DNA of 44,902 nucleotides from Dichloromethanomonas sp964477085 (GTDB lineage: Bacteria > Bacillota > Desulfitobacteriia > Desulfitobacteriales > Syntrophobotulaceae). The stretch lies in NCBI GenBank assembly GCA_964477085.1, contig CAYZDF010000019.1:1-44902 (forward strand), read 5' to 3'. The number at the start of each line of letters is the position of its first letter. Within the stretch, counting starts at the first letter, position 1. The position numbers and the translations under genes are program-made. A model generated the notes under the pieces. It had not been told where the DNA came from and did no database searches. It saw only the letters and a program-made list of their open reading frames with translations. Shown piece after piece: positions 33,001-41,282 of this stretch.

Positions 33001-33075
33001 AAAAATTTCAATGATATAAAAGAAGGCGACATTTTTGAGACCTTCACTATGGAGGAAGTAAAAAGAGAGCTCTAA
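30030..33075 (+). CDS. infB: Translation initiation factor IF-2, interrupted by an assembly gap
   Basis: IF-2 is the GTPase that brings fMet-tRNA to the 30S subunit. The product opens with an IF2N helix-rich domain (MTTIRVHELAKELNVSSKDLI), runs through a long repeat-rich Arg/Pro/Gln/Gly region, a second IF2N (SVQELALRMSRKASEVIKEL), the G domain (G1 VMGHVDHGKTSLLDAI, G3 DTPGHEAF, G4 NKID), and domains II, III and IV. GTG 30030 follows GGGGGTGA. The reading frame stops at the 100-N block only because of its arbitrary length. Joining bases 30537 and 30638 directly restores one open frame of about 981 codons with the repeat in phase. Confidence 0.95.
30391..30760 (+). repeat. Tandem 30/33-bp repeats encoding PPGERPQGQR-like units
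   Basis: Units begin at 30391, 30421, 30451 (33 bp, with an added ATG codon giving PPGEMRPQGQR), 30484 and 30514, and resume after the gap at about 30644. They are nearly identical, with only a few silent or single-base changes. Such near-perfect repeats cause assembly collapse, which explains the gap. Confidence 0.95.
30538..30637. other. Assembly gap (100 N)
   Basis: Exactly 100 N residues, the conventional placeholder for a gap of unknown size. It lies inside the infB repeat array. The true length must be a multiple of three to keep infB open, so 100 is wrong. Confidence 0.99.
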
Positions 33076-33096
33076 TCCGCATTGGAGGGAATGCTA

Positions 33097-33474
33097 ATGG
33101 CTAAGCATAGGGCTTTCCGCCTGGCAGAGACGATCAAAGCTGAGGTATCTCAGATTATACGGGAAGAGATCAAAGACCCGAGATTAGGTTTCGTGACCGT
33201 TACTGATGTTGAAGTGGCGGACGATTTAAGGTATGCCAAGGTTTTTGTCAGCATCATGGGAGAAGAAGACGATGTGAAGAACAGTATGGATGTTCTAACT
33301 AGGGCTGCTGGTTATGTCCGCAGCGAACTGGGAAAAATACTGACACTTCGTTATGTACCTGAGATTTCTTTTAAATATGACCAGTCTATTGAGCATGGAG
33401 CCCATATTTCCAAGCTTCTGCGTGAAGTTGGAGTGAAAGGTGATCCTGACGATGAAGAAGAAAACAATGATTAA
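33097..33474 (+). CDS. rbfA: Ribosome-binding factor A
   Basis: RbfA assists late 30S maturation by binding near helix 1 of 16S rRNA. The 125-residue product begins MAKHRAFRLAETIKAEVSQII and has the KH-like fold with DPRLGFVTVTDVEV and YVPEISFKYDQSIEHGAHIS. ATG 33097 has GGAGGG at a normal distance; ATG 33091 is too close. The DUF503 gene (ylxP) found between infB and rbfA in Bacillus is absent here. Confidence 0.97.
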   Translation: MAKHRAFRLAETIKAEVSQIIREEIKDPRLGFVTVTDVEVADDLRYAKVFVSIMGEEDDVKNSMDVLTRAAGYVRSELGKILTLRYVPEISFKYDQSIEHGAHISKLLREVGVKGDPDDEEENND

Positions 33475-34444
33475 CGTGCCGAAAAAACTGGTGTATGAGA
33501 TAGAAAAAGTGCCTGAACTGGCACTTTTCTCCCATGTTTCCCCTGATGGGGATTGCTTGGGTTCCATGCTGGCCTTGGGACTTGCCTTAGAAAGTCTTGG
33601 CAAAAAAGTAAGCTATTATAACGCAGGTCCTTTCCAACCAAATTTAACGTTTTTACCTGGGGTTGATCGTGTAAAGCAATCGATTCCGTCCAATTTGCCG
33701 GACACCTTAGTCTTTATCGACTGTGCCGAAGCTGAGAGAGTTGATGGCATTACCAAAGAGTTATTTGCTGATAAAGTCGTGATAAATATAGACCACCATG
33801 TTTCCAATGATTTCTTTGGAAACATTAATTGGGTTAATTCTGAAGCTGCAGCAACCGGTGAAATGGTGTATGGTTTGATTAAAGTACTCAGGGTTACAAT
33901 CTCCAAGGAGATTGCGATCAATCTCTATACCGCTATTATTACTGATACTGGAAGATTTAGCTTTAGCAATACCACTGCCAAAAGTTTCAAGATTGCAGCA
34001 GATCTAGTAAAGACAGGGATCAATCTAGTTGAAATCAATAACATCCTGTTCGAGTTGAAGACCCTGGCTCAGACCAGACTTTTGCATAAAGCTTTATCGA
34101 ATTTGGAATTATTGCAGGGAGGAAAAATGGCAGTGATTGTCCTCTCCCAAAAAGACTTTATGGAAACCGGCGCTGAGGAGAACCTAAGCGAAGGTTTAGT
34201 CAACTATGCACGAAATATCGAGAACGTGGAAGCGGCTGCCCTACTCAAAGAGATTAACAATAATGAGATCAAAGTAAGTTTTCGATCCAACACCTGGCTT
34301 GATGTTAATCAAATTGCAGCACAATTCGGAGGCGGTGGTCATATAAGAGCCTCAGGTTGTACAATTGATTTGTCTCTTGCGGAAGCGAAAAGAGTTGTGG
34401 TTGCAGCCTTAGAGGAGGCACTCGTTGATGGACGGCATCATTAA
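33452..34444 (+). CDS. nrnA: DHH-family oligoribonuclease / pAp phosphatase
   Basis: NrnA degrades short RNA oligonucleotides and dephosphorylates 3'-phosphoadenosine 5'-phosphate. The DHH domain (HVSPDGDCLGSM, DCAEAE, IDHHVSND, TDTGRFSFSNT) is followed by the C-terminal DHHA1 domain with GGGGHIRASGC. Chosen start ATG 33452 (330 residues) has AAAGGTGAT upstream and overlaps rbfA by 23 bases. GTG 33440 and ATG 33467 are alternatives. The overlap with truB downstream shows tight coupling. Confidence 0.94.
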   Translation: MKKKTMINVPKKLVYEIEKVPELALFSHVSPDGDCLGSMLALGLALESLGKKVSYYNAGPFQPNLTFLPGVDRVKQSIPSNLPDTLVFIDCAEAERVDGITKELFADKVVINIDHHVSNDFFGNINWVNSEAAATGEMVYGLIKVLRVTISKEIAINLYTAIITDTGRFSFSNTTAKSFKIAADLVKTGINLVEINNILFELKTLAQTRLLHKALSNLELLQGGKMAVIVLSQKDFMETGAEENLSEGLVNYARNIENVEAAALLKEINNNEIKVSFRSNTWLDVNQIAAQFGGGGHIRASGCTIDLSLAEAKRVVVAALEEALVDGRHH

Positions 34445-35309
34445 TGTTCTTAAACCGGTTGGGATGACTTCTACCGATGTCGTCAGATGGGTACTTCGGA
34501 AGACAAGTGCAGAAAAGGCTGGACATATCGGAACTCTTGATCCTGGAGCAGCAGGGGTCCTTCCGATCTGTGTCGGGAAAGCAACAAGGCTGGCAGAGTA
34601 TCATTCAGACCAGGGAAAAACCTATCGAGCGGAGATTACGTTTGGAATCTCGACAGATACACAAGATGCTTTTGGTGGGGAGATCTCCAGGACTATGCCA
34701 AACATCTCTGAACAGGACATCCGGAATGTTTTAAGTGGATTTACCGGCAAGATAGAGCAAATTCCACCGATGTATTCGGCTGTCAAAAAGAATGGCAAGC
34801 CTTTGTACGCCTATGCCCGAAAAGGAGTTGACGTAACACGGGAAACAAGGGTAGTGACTATCAACCAGTTGAATATACTGGAATGGTACAATGAGACATT
34901 TCCCAAAGCACTTTTGGAGATTGACTGCTCTAAGGGCACCTATATCCGTACTTTGTGTCACGACATAGGTGCAGAATTAGGATGTGGCGCTCACATGTCT
35001 TTCCTTCTCAGATTAAAGGCAGGGAAGTTTACTCTGGCCCACAGTTATACACTGGAAGAAATAGAAGAAATGGTCGCTCAACGGGATCAACGGTTCTTAT
35101 TGGCTCCTTATTGGGGGCTGGAACTACCTGAAGTAAGAATCCCCTCAAAACGGTTAAGCGCTTTTTGTAATGGTCTCTCTACCGGAAAGTCTATGATTGA
35201 AGGAGAGACAAGTGCGGAGAACCCGGTCAAGGTGTTTTGTGAGGGAGAGTTTATCGGTATTGGTCTTTGGCGTGATGATTGCCTGTATCCCAGTAAGGTA
35301 TTATATTAA
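34428..35309 (+). CDS. truB: tRNA pseudouridine-55 synthase
   Basis: TruB makes pseudouridine 55 in the T-loop of tRNAs. The 293-residue product has the catalytic Asp D38 in GTLDPGAAGVLPICVG, the MYSAVKKNGKPLYAYARKG segment and CSKGTYIRTLCHDIG, with a C-terminal PUA-like extension. ATG 34428 with GAGGAGG upstream overlaps the end of nrnA by 17 bases. TrmFO acts on the neighbouring position 54. Confidence 0.97.
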   Translation: MDGIINVLKPVGMTSTDVVRWVLRKTSAEKAGHIGTLDPGAAGVLPICVGKATRLAEYHSDQGKTYRAEITFGISTDTQDAFGGEISRTMPNISEQDIRNVLSGFTGKIEQIPPMYSAVKKNGKPLYAYARKGVDVTRETRVVTINQLNILEWYNETFPKALLEIDCSKGTYIRTLCHDIGAELGCGAHMSFLLRLKAGKFTLAHSYTLEEIEEMVAQRDQRFLLAPYWGLELPEVRIPSKRLSAFCNGLSTGKSMIEGETSAENPVKVFCEGEFIGIGLWRDDCLYPSKVLY

Positions 35310-35342
35310 TCACGACGGAGCAACAGGGAGGTAGGACAGGCT

Positions 35343-36284
35343 TTGAAGATACGCATAATCGAACCAGAAAGATCTTATGAACCAACAGTAATTGCCCTAG
35401 GCAATTTTGATGGGGTTCATTTAGGTCACCTAAAATTAATTGATTACGGGCTTGAAAAAGCCCGTGCTTTAAATATTCAATTATCTGTTCTTCTTTTTGA
35501 TCCACACCCCCTTAAGGTTCTTTACCCGGATAAAAGATTAAATTTGCTAACCGGAAAAATGGAAAGACTAATGCTTTTCGAAAAAATGGGAGTTGATCAG
35601 GTATTCCTCTTTCCATTCACTTTGAACTTTGCAGGAACTTCACCTCAAGAATTTGTCCAAAATATTCTTCTCAAAATCGGTGCCAGGCATGTCGTTGTCG
35701 GTTTTAATTATTCCTTTGGTTCACAAGGAAAAGGTCGACCCAGCGATTTAGAGGAAATGGGAAGGGAATATGGGTTTGGTGTTAGTATCATTCAGGCTCA
35801 AAAAATCCGTGACAAAGTGATCTCATCAACAGAGATCAGACGCTACCTAACCAATGGAGAGATCGACCTGGCTAAAGAAATGATGGGAAGACCCCCTGTC
35901 TTATCTGGAAAAGTTATTAAGGGTGATGGAAGAGGAAGTACTCTGGGTTTTCCTACAGCCAATATCAAGATTGATGAAGATTTGCTGATCCCTAAGAACG
36001 GGGTTTATGCCGTCACCTCTGAAATTGACGGAGTCATTTATGGTGGCATGATGAATATTGGAGTCCGACCCACATTCAAAGATGATCAGGAACAAACGGT
36101 CGAAGTCTGTTTTCTCAATTATCAGGGAGATTTGTATGGTAAAGAGTTAAAGATCACACTTGAAGCAAGACTGCGCTCAGAACGAAAATTTAACAGTAAA
36201 GAAGAGATTATCTCTCAGATTTATAAAGATCAAGAACACGCCATTTCCGTACTATCTCAATTGACAGGTATCTTGTTAGTTTGA
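35343..36284 (+). CDS. ribF: Bifunctional riboflavin kinase / FAD synthetase
   Basis: RibF phosphorylates riboflavin to FMN and adenylylates FMN to FAD. The N-terminal adenylyltransferase domain has the GNFDGVHLGHLKLI motif; the C-terminal riboflavin kinase domain has GDGRGSTLGFPTANI, with GVY and NIGVRPTF following. Length 313 residues is normal. It starts at TTG 35343. The truB-ribF-rpsO-pnp order matches Bacillus. Confidence 0.97.
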   Translation: MKIRIIEPERSYEPTVIALGNFDGVHLGHLKLIDYGLEKARALNIQLSVLLFDPHPLKVLYPDKRLNLLTGKMERLMLFEKMGVDQVFLFPFTLNFAGTSPQEFVQNILLKIGARHVVVGFNYSFGSQGKGRPSDLEEMGREYGFGVSIIQAQKIRDKVISSTEIRRYLTNGEIDLAKEMMGRPPVLSGKVIKGDGRGSTLGFPTANIKIDEDLLIPKNGVYAVTSEIDGVIYGGMMNIGVRPTFKDDQEQTVEVCFLNYQGDLYGKELKITLEARLRSERKFNSKEEIISQIYKDQEHAISVLSQLTGILLV

Positions 36285-36406
36285 CTATGATTAGCCATAA
36301 AGTTAATTCCTGGTTTAAACAATTCTTAACATAATTAACTCTCATGGCTTAACAATTTTTTAACAAAAATATTATTTCCCTCAGCCTCTAATATAGTATA
36401 ATAATC

Positions 36407-36435
36407 TTTACAAATAGGATATGATACGATAAAAT
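36407..36435 (+). promoter_or_regulatory. Candidate promoter for rpsO
   Basis: TTTACA (36407-36412) and TAAAAT (36430-36435) are separated by 17 bases, giving a predicted start near 36442 and an 80-base leader. Another TATAAT-like sequence lies at about 36398 without a good -35. Confidence 0.55.
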
Positions 36436-36441
36436 AACTGA

Positions 36442-36523
36442 AGGTAACCTCTGACTGGGTTGAGCGAGTCTCCAACGTTCTACTTGGCAGCAGGCGTTTA
36501 TCAAAATTTGGAGGTGCATTTCG
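36442..36523 (+). promoter_or_regulatory. rpsO leader, possible S15 autoregulatory site
   Basis: The leader contains short complementary segments, such as AGG-TAA-CCT near 36444, GTTG/CAAC, and AACG/CGTT, before GGAGGTG. S15 represses its own mRNA through diverse leader folds in several bacteria. Those precedents and the short stems are the only grounds; I cannot assign a known class. Confidence 0.3.
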
Positions 36524-36790
36524 ATGCTAACACCGGACAAAAAGAAAGACATTATCGGTAAATTTCAACAACATGAAGGTGATACTGGTTCGCCAGAAGT
36601 ACAGATCGCTCTTTTGACCACCAGAATCAATGAACTTACAGAACATTTCAAGACTCATAAAAAGGATCACCATTCCCGCCGTGGTCTGTTGAAATTGGTT
36701 GGTCAACGTCGTGGTCTCTTAAACTATCTCAAAAAGTCCGACTTCAATCGTTATCGTAAAATCGTAACTGACTTAGGACTGCGACACTAA
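36524..36790 (+). CDS. rpsO: 30S ribosomal protein S15
   Basis: The 88-residue primary-binding protein S15 nucleates platform assembly on 16S rRNA. The start MLTPDKKKDIIGKFQQHEGDTGSPEVQIALL and the DHHSRRGLLKLVGQRRGLLNYLKK segment are canonical. Spacing and ribosome site (GGAGGTG) are standard, and pnp follows, the conserved rpsO-pnp pair. Confidence 0.99.
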   Translation: MLTPDKKKDIIGKFQQHEGDTGSPEVQIALLTTRINELTEHFKTHKKDHHSRRGLLKLVGQRRGLLNYLKKSDFNRYRKIVTDLGLRH

Positions 36791-36833
36791 AATAGAATCA
36801 TCAAAAAAGATTATCATATTGGAGAATTTTAAA

Positions 36834-36866
36834 GAGGAGCGATGTTTTCGCTCCTTATCTTTTTAT
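36834..36866 (+). terminator. Terminator or attenuator between rpsO and pnp
   Basis: GGAGCGA (36836-36842) and TCGCTCC (36848-36854) pair perfectly around TGTTT, extended by A-T and G-T pairs, followed by TTATCTTTTT. The next gene is pnp, 110 bases on. Confidence 0.85.
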
Positions 36867-36976
36867 TAAATCATTAGAATTCCGTTTTTTTTTAGCTAGT
36901 GCAGGAAATAATAAAGAATATGTCGAACAATTAAAGGATTGTATAAAAAAGATGCGTAATTTAAGGAGGTTTCATC

Positions 36977-39115
36977 GTGACTCAGGAAGTCTTTGAACGC
37001 TCGTTGCAAGTAGGTGGTCGGAAGCTGTCTTTCGAAACCGGTGCAATTGGACGTCAGGCTGGGGGAGCAATTTTTCTTCGCTATGGTGATACAGTAGTAA
37101 CAGCGTTTGCTACAGGAAGCTCCCAGCCGCGTGAAGGTATTGATTTTTTTCCTTTAACAGTAGATATTGACGAGCGCTATTACGCCGTAGGAAAAATCCC
37201 AGGAGGTTTTATTAAAAGAGAGGGTAGACCAAGTGAAAGAGCTACTCTAACTGCAAGACTGATTGATAGACCCATCAGACCGCTCTTTCCAGATGGATAT
37301 AGAAATGATACACAAGTATCAACGATGGTTATGTCCGTTGATCAAGATTGCCCCCCTGATGTCTCAGCAATCAATGCAGCATCTGCTGCGCTGACCATCT
37401 CCGATATTCCTTTTGAAGGACCGATTGCTGCAGTTATCGTTGGCTTAGTTGATGGACAATATGTAATCAACCCTACTGTTGAACAAAGTGAACGCAGCTT
37501 GATGCATCTGTATGTGGCAGGAACCAGGGATGCCATCATGATGGTAGAAGCCGGAGCTAAGGAAGTTCCCGAAGAACAGATGCTGGAAGCTATCATTTTT
37601 GGGCATGAAGAGATTAAACGTATTGCCGAGTTCATCGATTCCTTTAGAGAAGAAGCTCTTAAAGTTGGCTTTGCTAAGCCTAAGAGAGAAGTAGTAATAC
37701 AAGAAATCCCCACCGATATTTCAGATCGGGTGAGGGAGTGGGCTTACGAGAAGCTTGATAAAGCTGTCAGAACTGAAGAAAAACTAGCCAGACAAGATGC
37801 TATTGATAAAGTCAAACAAGAAGCCCTGGAGTTTTTCGCAGAGGAATTCCCGGAACAATCGGACGTAATCGAAAGGATTTTGGAAGATATTACTCATAAA
37901 ATTATCCGCAGACTCATCACGGTAGAACATATTCGTCCTGATGGCCGTGCGTTGGATGAGATCAGGCCTATCACCATCGAAGTAAGCCGACTGCCAAGAA
38001 CACATGGTAGTGCCCTATTCACCCGCGGACAAACACAGGTCATGACGGTGGCTACTTTAGGAGCAGTTGGCGATGAGCAGATTATTGATGGGCTGGGATT
38101 GGAAGAATCAAAACGTTATATGCATCACTATAATTTCCCGCCATTCAGCGTGGGTGAAGTGCGTCCGATGAGAGGACCTGGAAGAAGAGAGATCGGACAT
38201 GGTGCTTTGGCTGAAAGAGCCCTTGTACCTGTTCTCCCTACCGAACAAGAATTCCCTTATACTTTAAGGTTAGTTTCCGAAGTTCTTGAATCCAATGGCT
38301 CGAGTTCAATGGCTTCTATTTGCGGAAGCACACTGGCTTTGATGGATGCTGGTGTCCCTATTAAAGCTCCTGTAGCTGGTATTGCTATGGGTTTGATTCA
38401 GGAAGATGATCATATCGCCATCCTTTCCGATATTCAAGGTATCGAAGACCATGATGGTGATATGGACTTTAAAGTTGGTGGTACAGCCAAAGGTGTTACT
38501 GCCTTACAGATGGACATCAAGATTAAAGGTGTCAACAGGGAGATTCTTTCCAAAGCGTTGGAACAAGCCCGTGCTGGCAGGATGTTTATCTTAGACAAGA
38601 TGCTGGCCGTTCTGCCGGAGTCAAGGAAACAACTCTCTCCTTATGCTCCAAGAATCATCTCCTTCACCATCCATCCGGATAAGATCAGGGATGTTATTGG
38701 ACAAGGTGGCAAAGTCATTAAAAAGATCGTTGAAGAAACTGGTGCTAAGATCGATATTGAAGATGACGGTAGAGTATTTATCTCTTCTATTAATGGTGAA
38801 GCCGGAGAAAGAGCAGCAAAAATCGTTCAAACCCTGACTCAGGATATTGAAGTGGGTAAAATTTACAAAGGTAAAGTAGTCCGGATCATGGATTTTGGTG
38901 CTTTTGTTGAAGTTATCCCAGGTATTATGGGACTCCCAGGTAAAGATGGCTTGGTTCACATTTCTCAACTCGACGTAGGAAGAGTAGCTAAAGTAGAAGA
39001 TGTTGTTAAAGTTGGAGACGAAATCATTGTCAAAGCAACTGGTATTGATAAACAGGGCAGACTGAACCTCTCCCGCAAAGAAGCTTTAAGCCCTGAACTA
39101 AAGGAAACCAAATAA
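36977..39115 (+). CDS. pnp: Polyribonucleotide nucleotidyltransferase
   Basis: PNPase degrades RNA 3' to 5' by phosphorolysis and can add tails. The 712-residue protein has two RNase PH-like domains (FFPLTVDIDERYYAVGKIPGGF; HHYNFPPFSVGEVRPMRGPGRREIGHG), a helical linker, a KH domain (IHPDKIRDVIGQGGKVIKKI) and a C-terminal S1 domain (GKIYKGKVVRIMDFGAFVEV). GTG 36977 follows AAGGAGG. Sequence is canonical throughout. Confidence 0.99.
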   Translation: MTQEVFERSLQVGGRKLSFETGAIGRQAGGAIFLRYGDTVVTAFATGSSQPREGIDFFPLTVDIDERYYAVGKIPGGFIKREGRPSERATLTARLIDRPIRPLFPDGYRNDTQVSTMVMSVDQDCPPDVSAINAASAALTISDIPFEGPIAAVIVGLVDGQYVINPTVEQSERSLMHLYVAGTRDAIMMVEAGAKEVPEEQMLEAIIFGHEEIKRIAEFIDSFREEALKVGFAKPKREVVIQEIPTDISDRVREWAYEKLDKAVRTEEKLARQDAIDKVKQEALEFFAEEFPEQSDVIERILEDITHKIIRRLITVEHIRPDGRALDEIRPITIEVSRLPRTHGSALFTRGQTQVMTVATLGAVGDEQIIDGLGLEESKRYMHHYNFPPFSVGEVRPMRGPGRREIGHGALAERALVPVLPTEQEFPYTLRLVSEVLESNGSSSMASICGSTLALMDAGVPIKAPVAGIAMGLIQEDDHIAILSDIQGIEDHDGDMDFKVGGTAKGVTALQMDIKIKGVNREILSKALEQARAGRMFILDKMLAVLPESRKQLSPYAPRIISFTIHPDKIRDVIGQGGKVIKKIVEETGAKIDIEDDGRVFISSINGEAGERAAKIVQTLTQDIEVGKIYKGKVVRIMDFGAFVEVIPGIMGLPGKDGLVHISQLDVGRVAKVEDVVKVGDEIIVKATGIDKQGRLNLSRKEALSPELKETK

Positions 39116-39187
39116 GACACATTGTAAAGTAAGGATAAACGTCTGTATTCTATATTCTCTGCATAACATGTAGAGGGGGGAAAGCAG

Positions 39188-39943
39188 ATGTTTATTTTCC
39201 ATTTAAGCAAAATTAAATTTAAAGTATTTACGCTTTCGATAGTGTTTCTAAGCCTTACCCTTGTGCAGAACAGGTTCATGGATGTCAGTAAAATGAATCT
39301 GCCAATGCCGTTGGAGCAAGTTAAAACGAATGAAAAAGTAATTGCCATTACCATCAATGTCGATTGGGGTGAAGAATATATACCACAAATCTTGGAAATT
39401 CTCGATCAATACCAAGCGCAAGCCACTTTTTTTGTGACCGGACGTTGGGCAGCCAAAAATCCTGATGTTCTAAAGACAATTGATTCACAGGGGCATTTTA
39501 TCGGAAACCACGGCTATTATCATTCTCACCCGGATCGTTTACCTGTCGCCAAGAATAAAGAGGAGCTGCAGCAAACGGAAAAGGTTATTGAAAACGTAAT
39601 CGGTAAAAAAACAACTTTTTATGCTCCCCCTTACGGCGAAAGGGGAAAGAACGGGTTAATTGCTGCTAATGAATTAGGGTATACCACCGTCCTATGGACA
39701 CTCGATACAATTGATTGGCGACCTGATAGTACTCCCCAGATCATTGAAAAAAGGATACTTGAACCCAAAATAAGAAATGGTAAAGCGGTTGAAAAGAGAG
39801 GTGCTATTATCTTAATGCACCCAAAAGAGAATACCGTAACAGCCTTGCCTCACATTCTCAATCGTCTTAAAAAAGAGGGTTTTACTATGGTCACATTAGA
39901 AAAATTAATAACATTGGAGCTATCGGGAAATACTACCCCTTGA
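39188..39943 (+). CDS. ylxY: Polysaccharide deacetylase-like protein (YlxY group)
   Basis: A secreted or membrane-anchored NodB-fold protein of 251 residues, with an N-terminal hydrophobic segment (about 10-27). The fold is recognisable from TFFVTGRWAAKNPDVL, the HGYYHSHP metal-type motif, LDTIDW and the ILMHP motif. The first catalytic motif, usually TFDDG, reads TINVDWG, and the RPPYG motif reads APPYG. Those changes suggest little or no deacetylase activity and fit the YlxY branch linked to spore formers. Location after pnp equals ylxY in Bacillus. GGGGGGAAAG precedes ATG 39188. Confidence 0.85.
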   Translation: MFIFHLSKIKFKVFTLSIVFLSLTLVQNRFMDVSKMNLPMPLEQVKTNEKVIAITINVDWGEEYIPQILEILDQYQAQATFFVTGRWAAKNPDVLKTIDSQGHFIGNHGYYHSHPDRLPVAKNKEELQQTEKVIENVIGKKTTFYAPPYGERGKNGLIAANELGYTTVLWTLDTIDWRPDSTPQIIEKRILEPKIRNGKAVEKRGAIILMHPKENTVTALPHILNRLKKEGFTMVTLEKLITLELSGNTTP

Positions 39944-39964
39944 ATGAGTTAAAGGGGTGGTAAA

Positions 39965-41197
39965 ATGATTAAGAAGTGGACGCTGGTACCTATTTGCGTC
40001 TTTCTATTTTTGTTACTCTCTGTGATGCCTGTCTGTGCAGAAATCGTTTATGACTTTGAACAGATTGACTCAAATTCTGAAGATGCCAAAGAATTAACCA
40101 TCGAAACATCAAAAACAGCGGGGGATAAATGGACTCTGCCTTATGTGTCTGCCCACTCGGCTATACTGATGGACTTTGAGAGCGGTGATGTCATTTATGA
40201 TCGGGATGCTCATAAACAGAGGCCTCCGGCCAGTACCACCAAAGTCTTAACAGCCATCATCGCTTTAGAAATGGCAGAATTAGAAGAGGTAACCACGGTC
40301 AGTGATAAGGCTGGCCAAGTCGGGGAATCCTCACTCCACTTGAATAAAGGCAATAAATTAAAGCTTAGTGAGCTTATTGAAGGTGCCCTTGTCAAATCTG
40401 GCAACGATGCTTGTGTCGCTATCGCCGAGCAAACAGCCGGAAGTTTAGATGATTTCGTTAGGATGATGAACCTTAAGGCTGTAGCGTTAGGAGCAGTAAA
40501 CTCTAATTTTGTCAATCCTCATGGTCTTCCGGACAAAAATCATTATGCAACGGCTTACGACCTCGCCATTATCGCCAGGTATGCCATGAAAAATCCTTCT
40601 TTTTGCAAATACGTTTCGCAAAAGATCTCGACCATTAACTATGAACAACCTCAGAAATCGCAGATCATCAAGAATACTAACAAGCTCTTATGGAATTATC
40701 CGTTTGCAGATGGCATCAAAACAGGGACAACCAACGCTGCTGGGAAATGCCTGATCGCCTCAGCCAGTAAAGACGGAAGAAGATTGATCTGTGTGGTGCT
40801 CAATGCCCCTGATCGTTTCGGCGATGCTAAACGATTATTGGAATGGGGGTTTGAGCATACGGAGATCATCCAAATCGGAAATAAAGGGGATATGATTACA
40901 ACCTATTCAGGCTCAGGCATGCGTATCCCTGCTGTTCTAGGTGAGGATCTAACCCTTTGTTTAGAAAAGGCTAAGATCAATGACTTAAGACTTCAAGCCG
41001 AGTTTGGTCAAGGGATCTATCCTCCTGTCCATCAAGGAGAAGTCATCGGCTCGTATAATATCTTGCTTGGCGAAAAGTTAGTTAAGCAGATTCCATTAGT
41101 ATCTCAGCAGGATTATATCGGAAGTCCCATCCATTTTTTCGGAAGCCTTAATTTGATTATTGATCAGTTTCTGGATTTCTTAGATAAAAAAGGATAA
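39965..41197 (+). CDS. D-alanyl-D-alanine carboxypeptidase (DacF/DacB-like)
   Basis: A class C-type low-molecular-mass penicillin-binding protein that trims the terminal D-Ala of peptidoglycan peptides outside the membrane. It has a signal peptide (cleavage likely after CA near residue 25), the SxxK motif STTK (S90, K93), SGN (145-147) and KTGTT (from K252), and a C-terminal membrane-associating region. Length 410 is normal. It starts 21 bases after the deacetylase behind AAAGGGGTGG. Spore-linked (DacF) versus vegetative (DacA) type is not decided. Confidence 0.93.
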   Translation: MIKKWTLVPICVFLFLLLSVMPVCAEIVYDFEQIDSNSEDAKELTIETSKTAGDKWTLPYVSAHSAILMDFESGDVIYDRDAHKQRPPASTTKVLTAIIALEMAELEEVTTVSDKAGQVGESSLHLNKGNKLKLSELIEGALVKSGNDACVAIAEQTAGSLDDFVRMMNLKAVALGAVNSNFVNPHGLPDKNHYATAYDLAIIARYAMKNPSFCKYVSQKISTINYEQPQKSQIIKNTNKLLWNYPFADGIKTGTTNAAGKCLIASASKDGRRLICVVLNAPDRFGDAKRLLEWGFEHTEIIQIGNKGDMITTYSGSGMRIPAVLGEDLTLCLEKAKINDLRLQAEFGQGIYPPVHQGEVIGSYNILLGEKLVKQIPLVSQQDYIGSPIHFFGSLNLIIDQFLDFLDKKG

Positions 41198-41282
41198 ACT
41201 ATAACCGTGTATTAACTAACAGCATAACAGCATAACGGCATATTGATTATTGGTAAATTCGATGTTAGGGGGATGAAAATCA

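Noticed and set aside
41205..41250. CATAACAG/CATAACGG short direct repeats before mlpA considered as a regulatory array
   Set aside because: Only two or three imperfect 9-10 base copies; too little to support a function.
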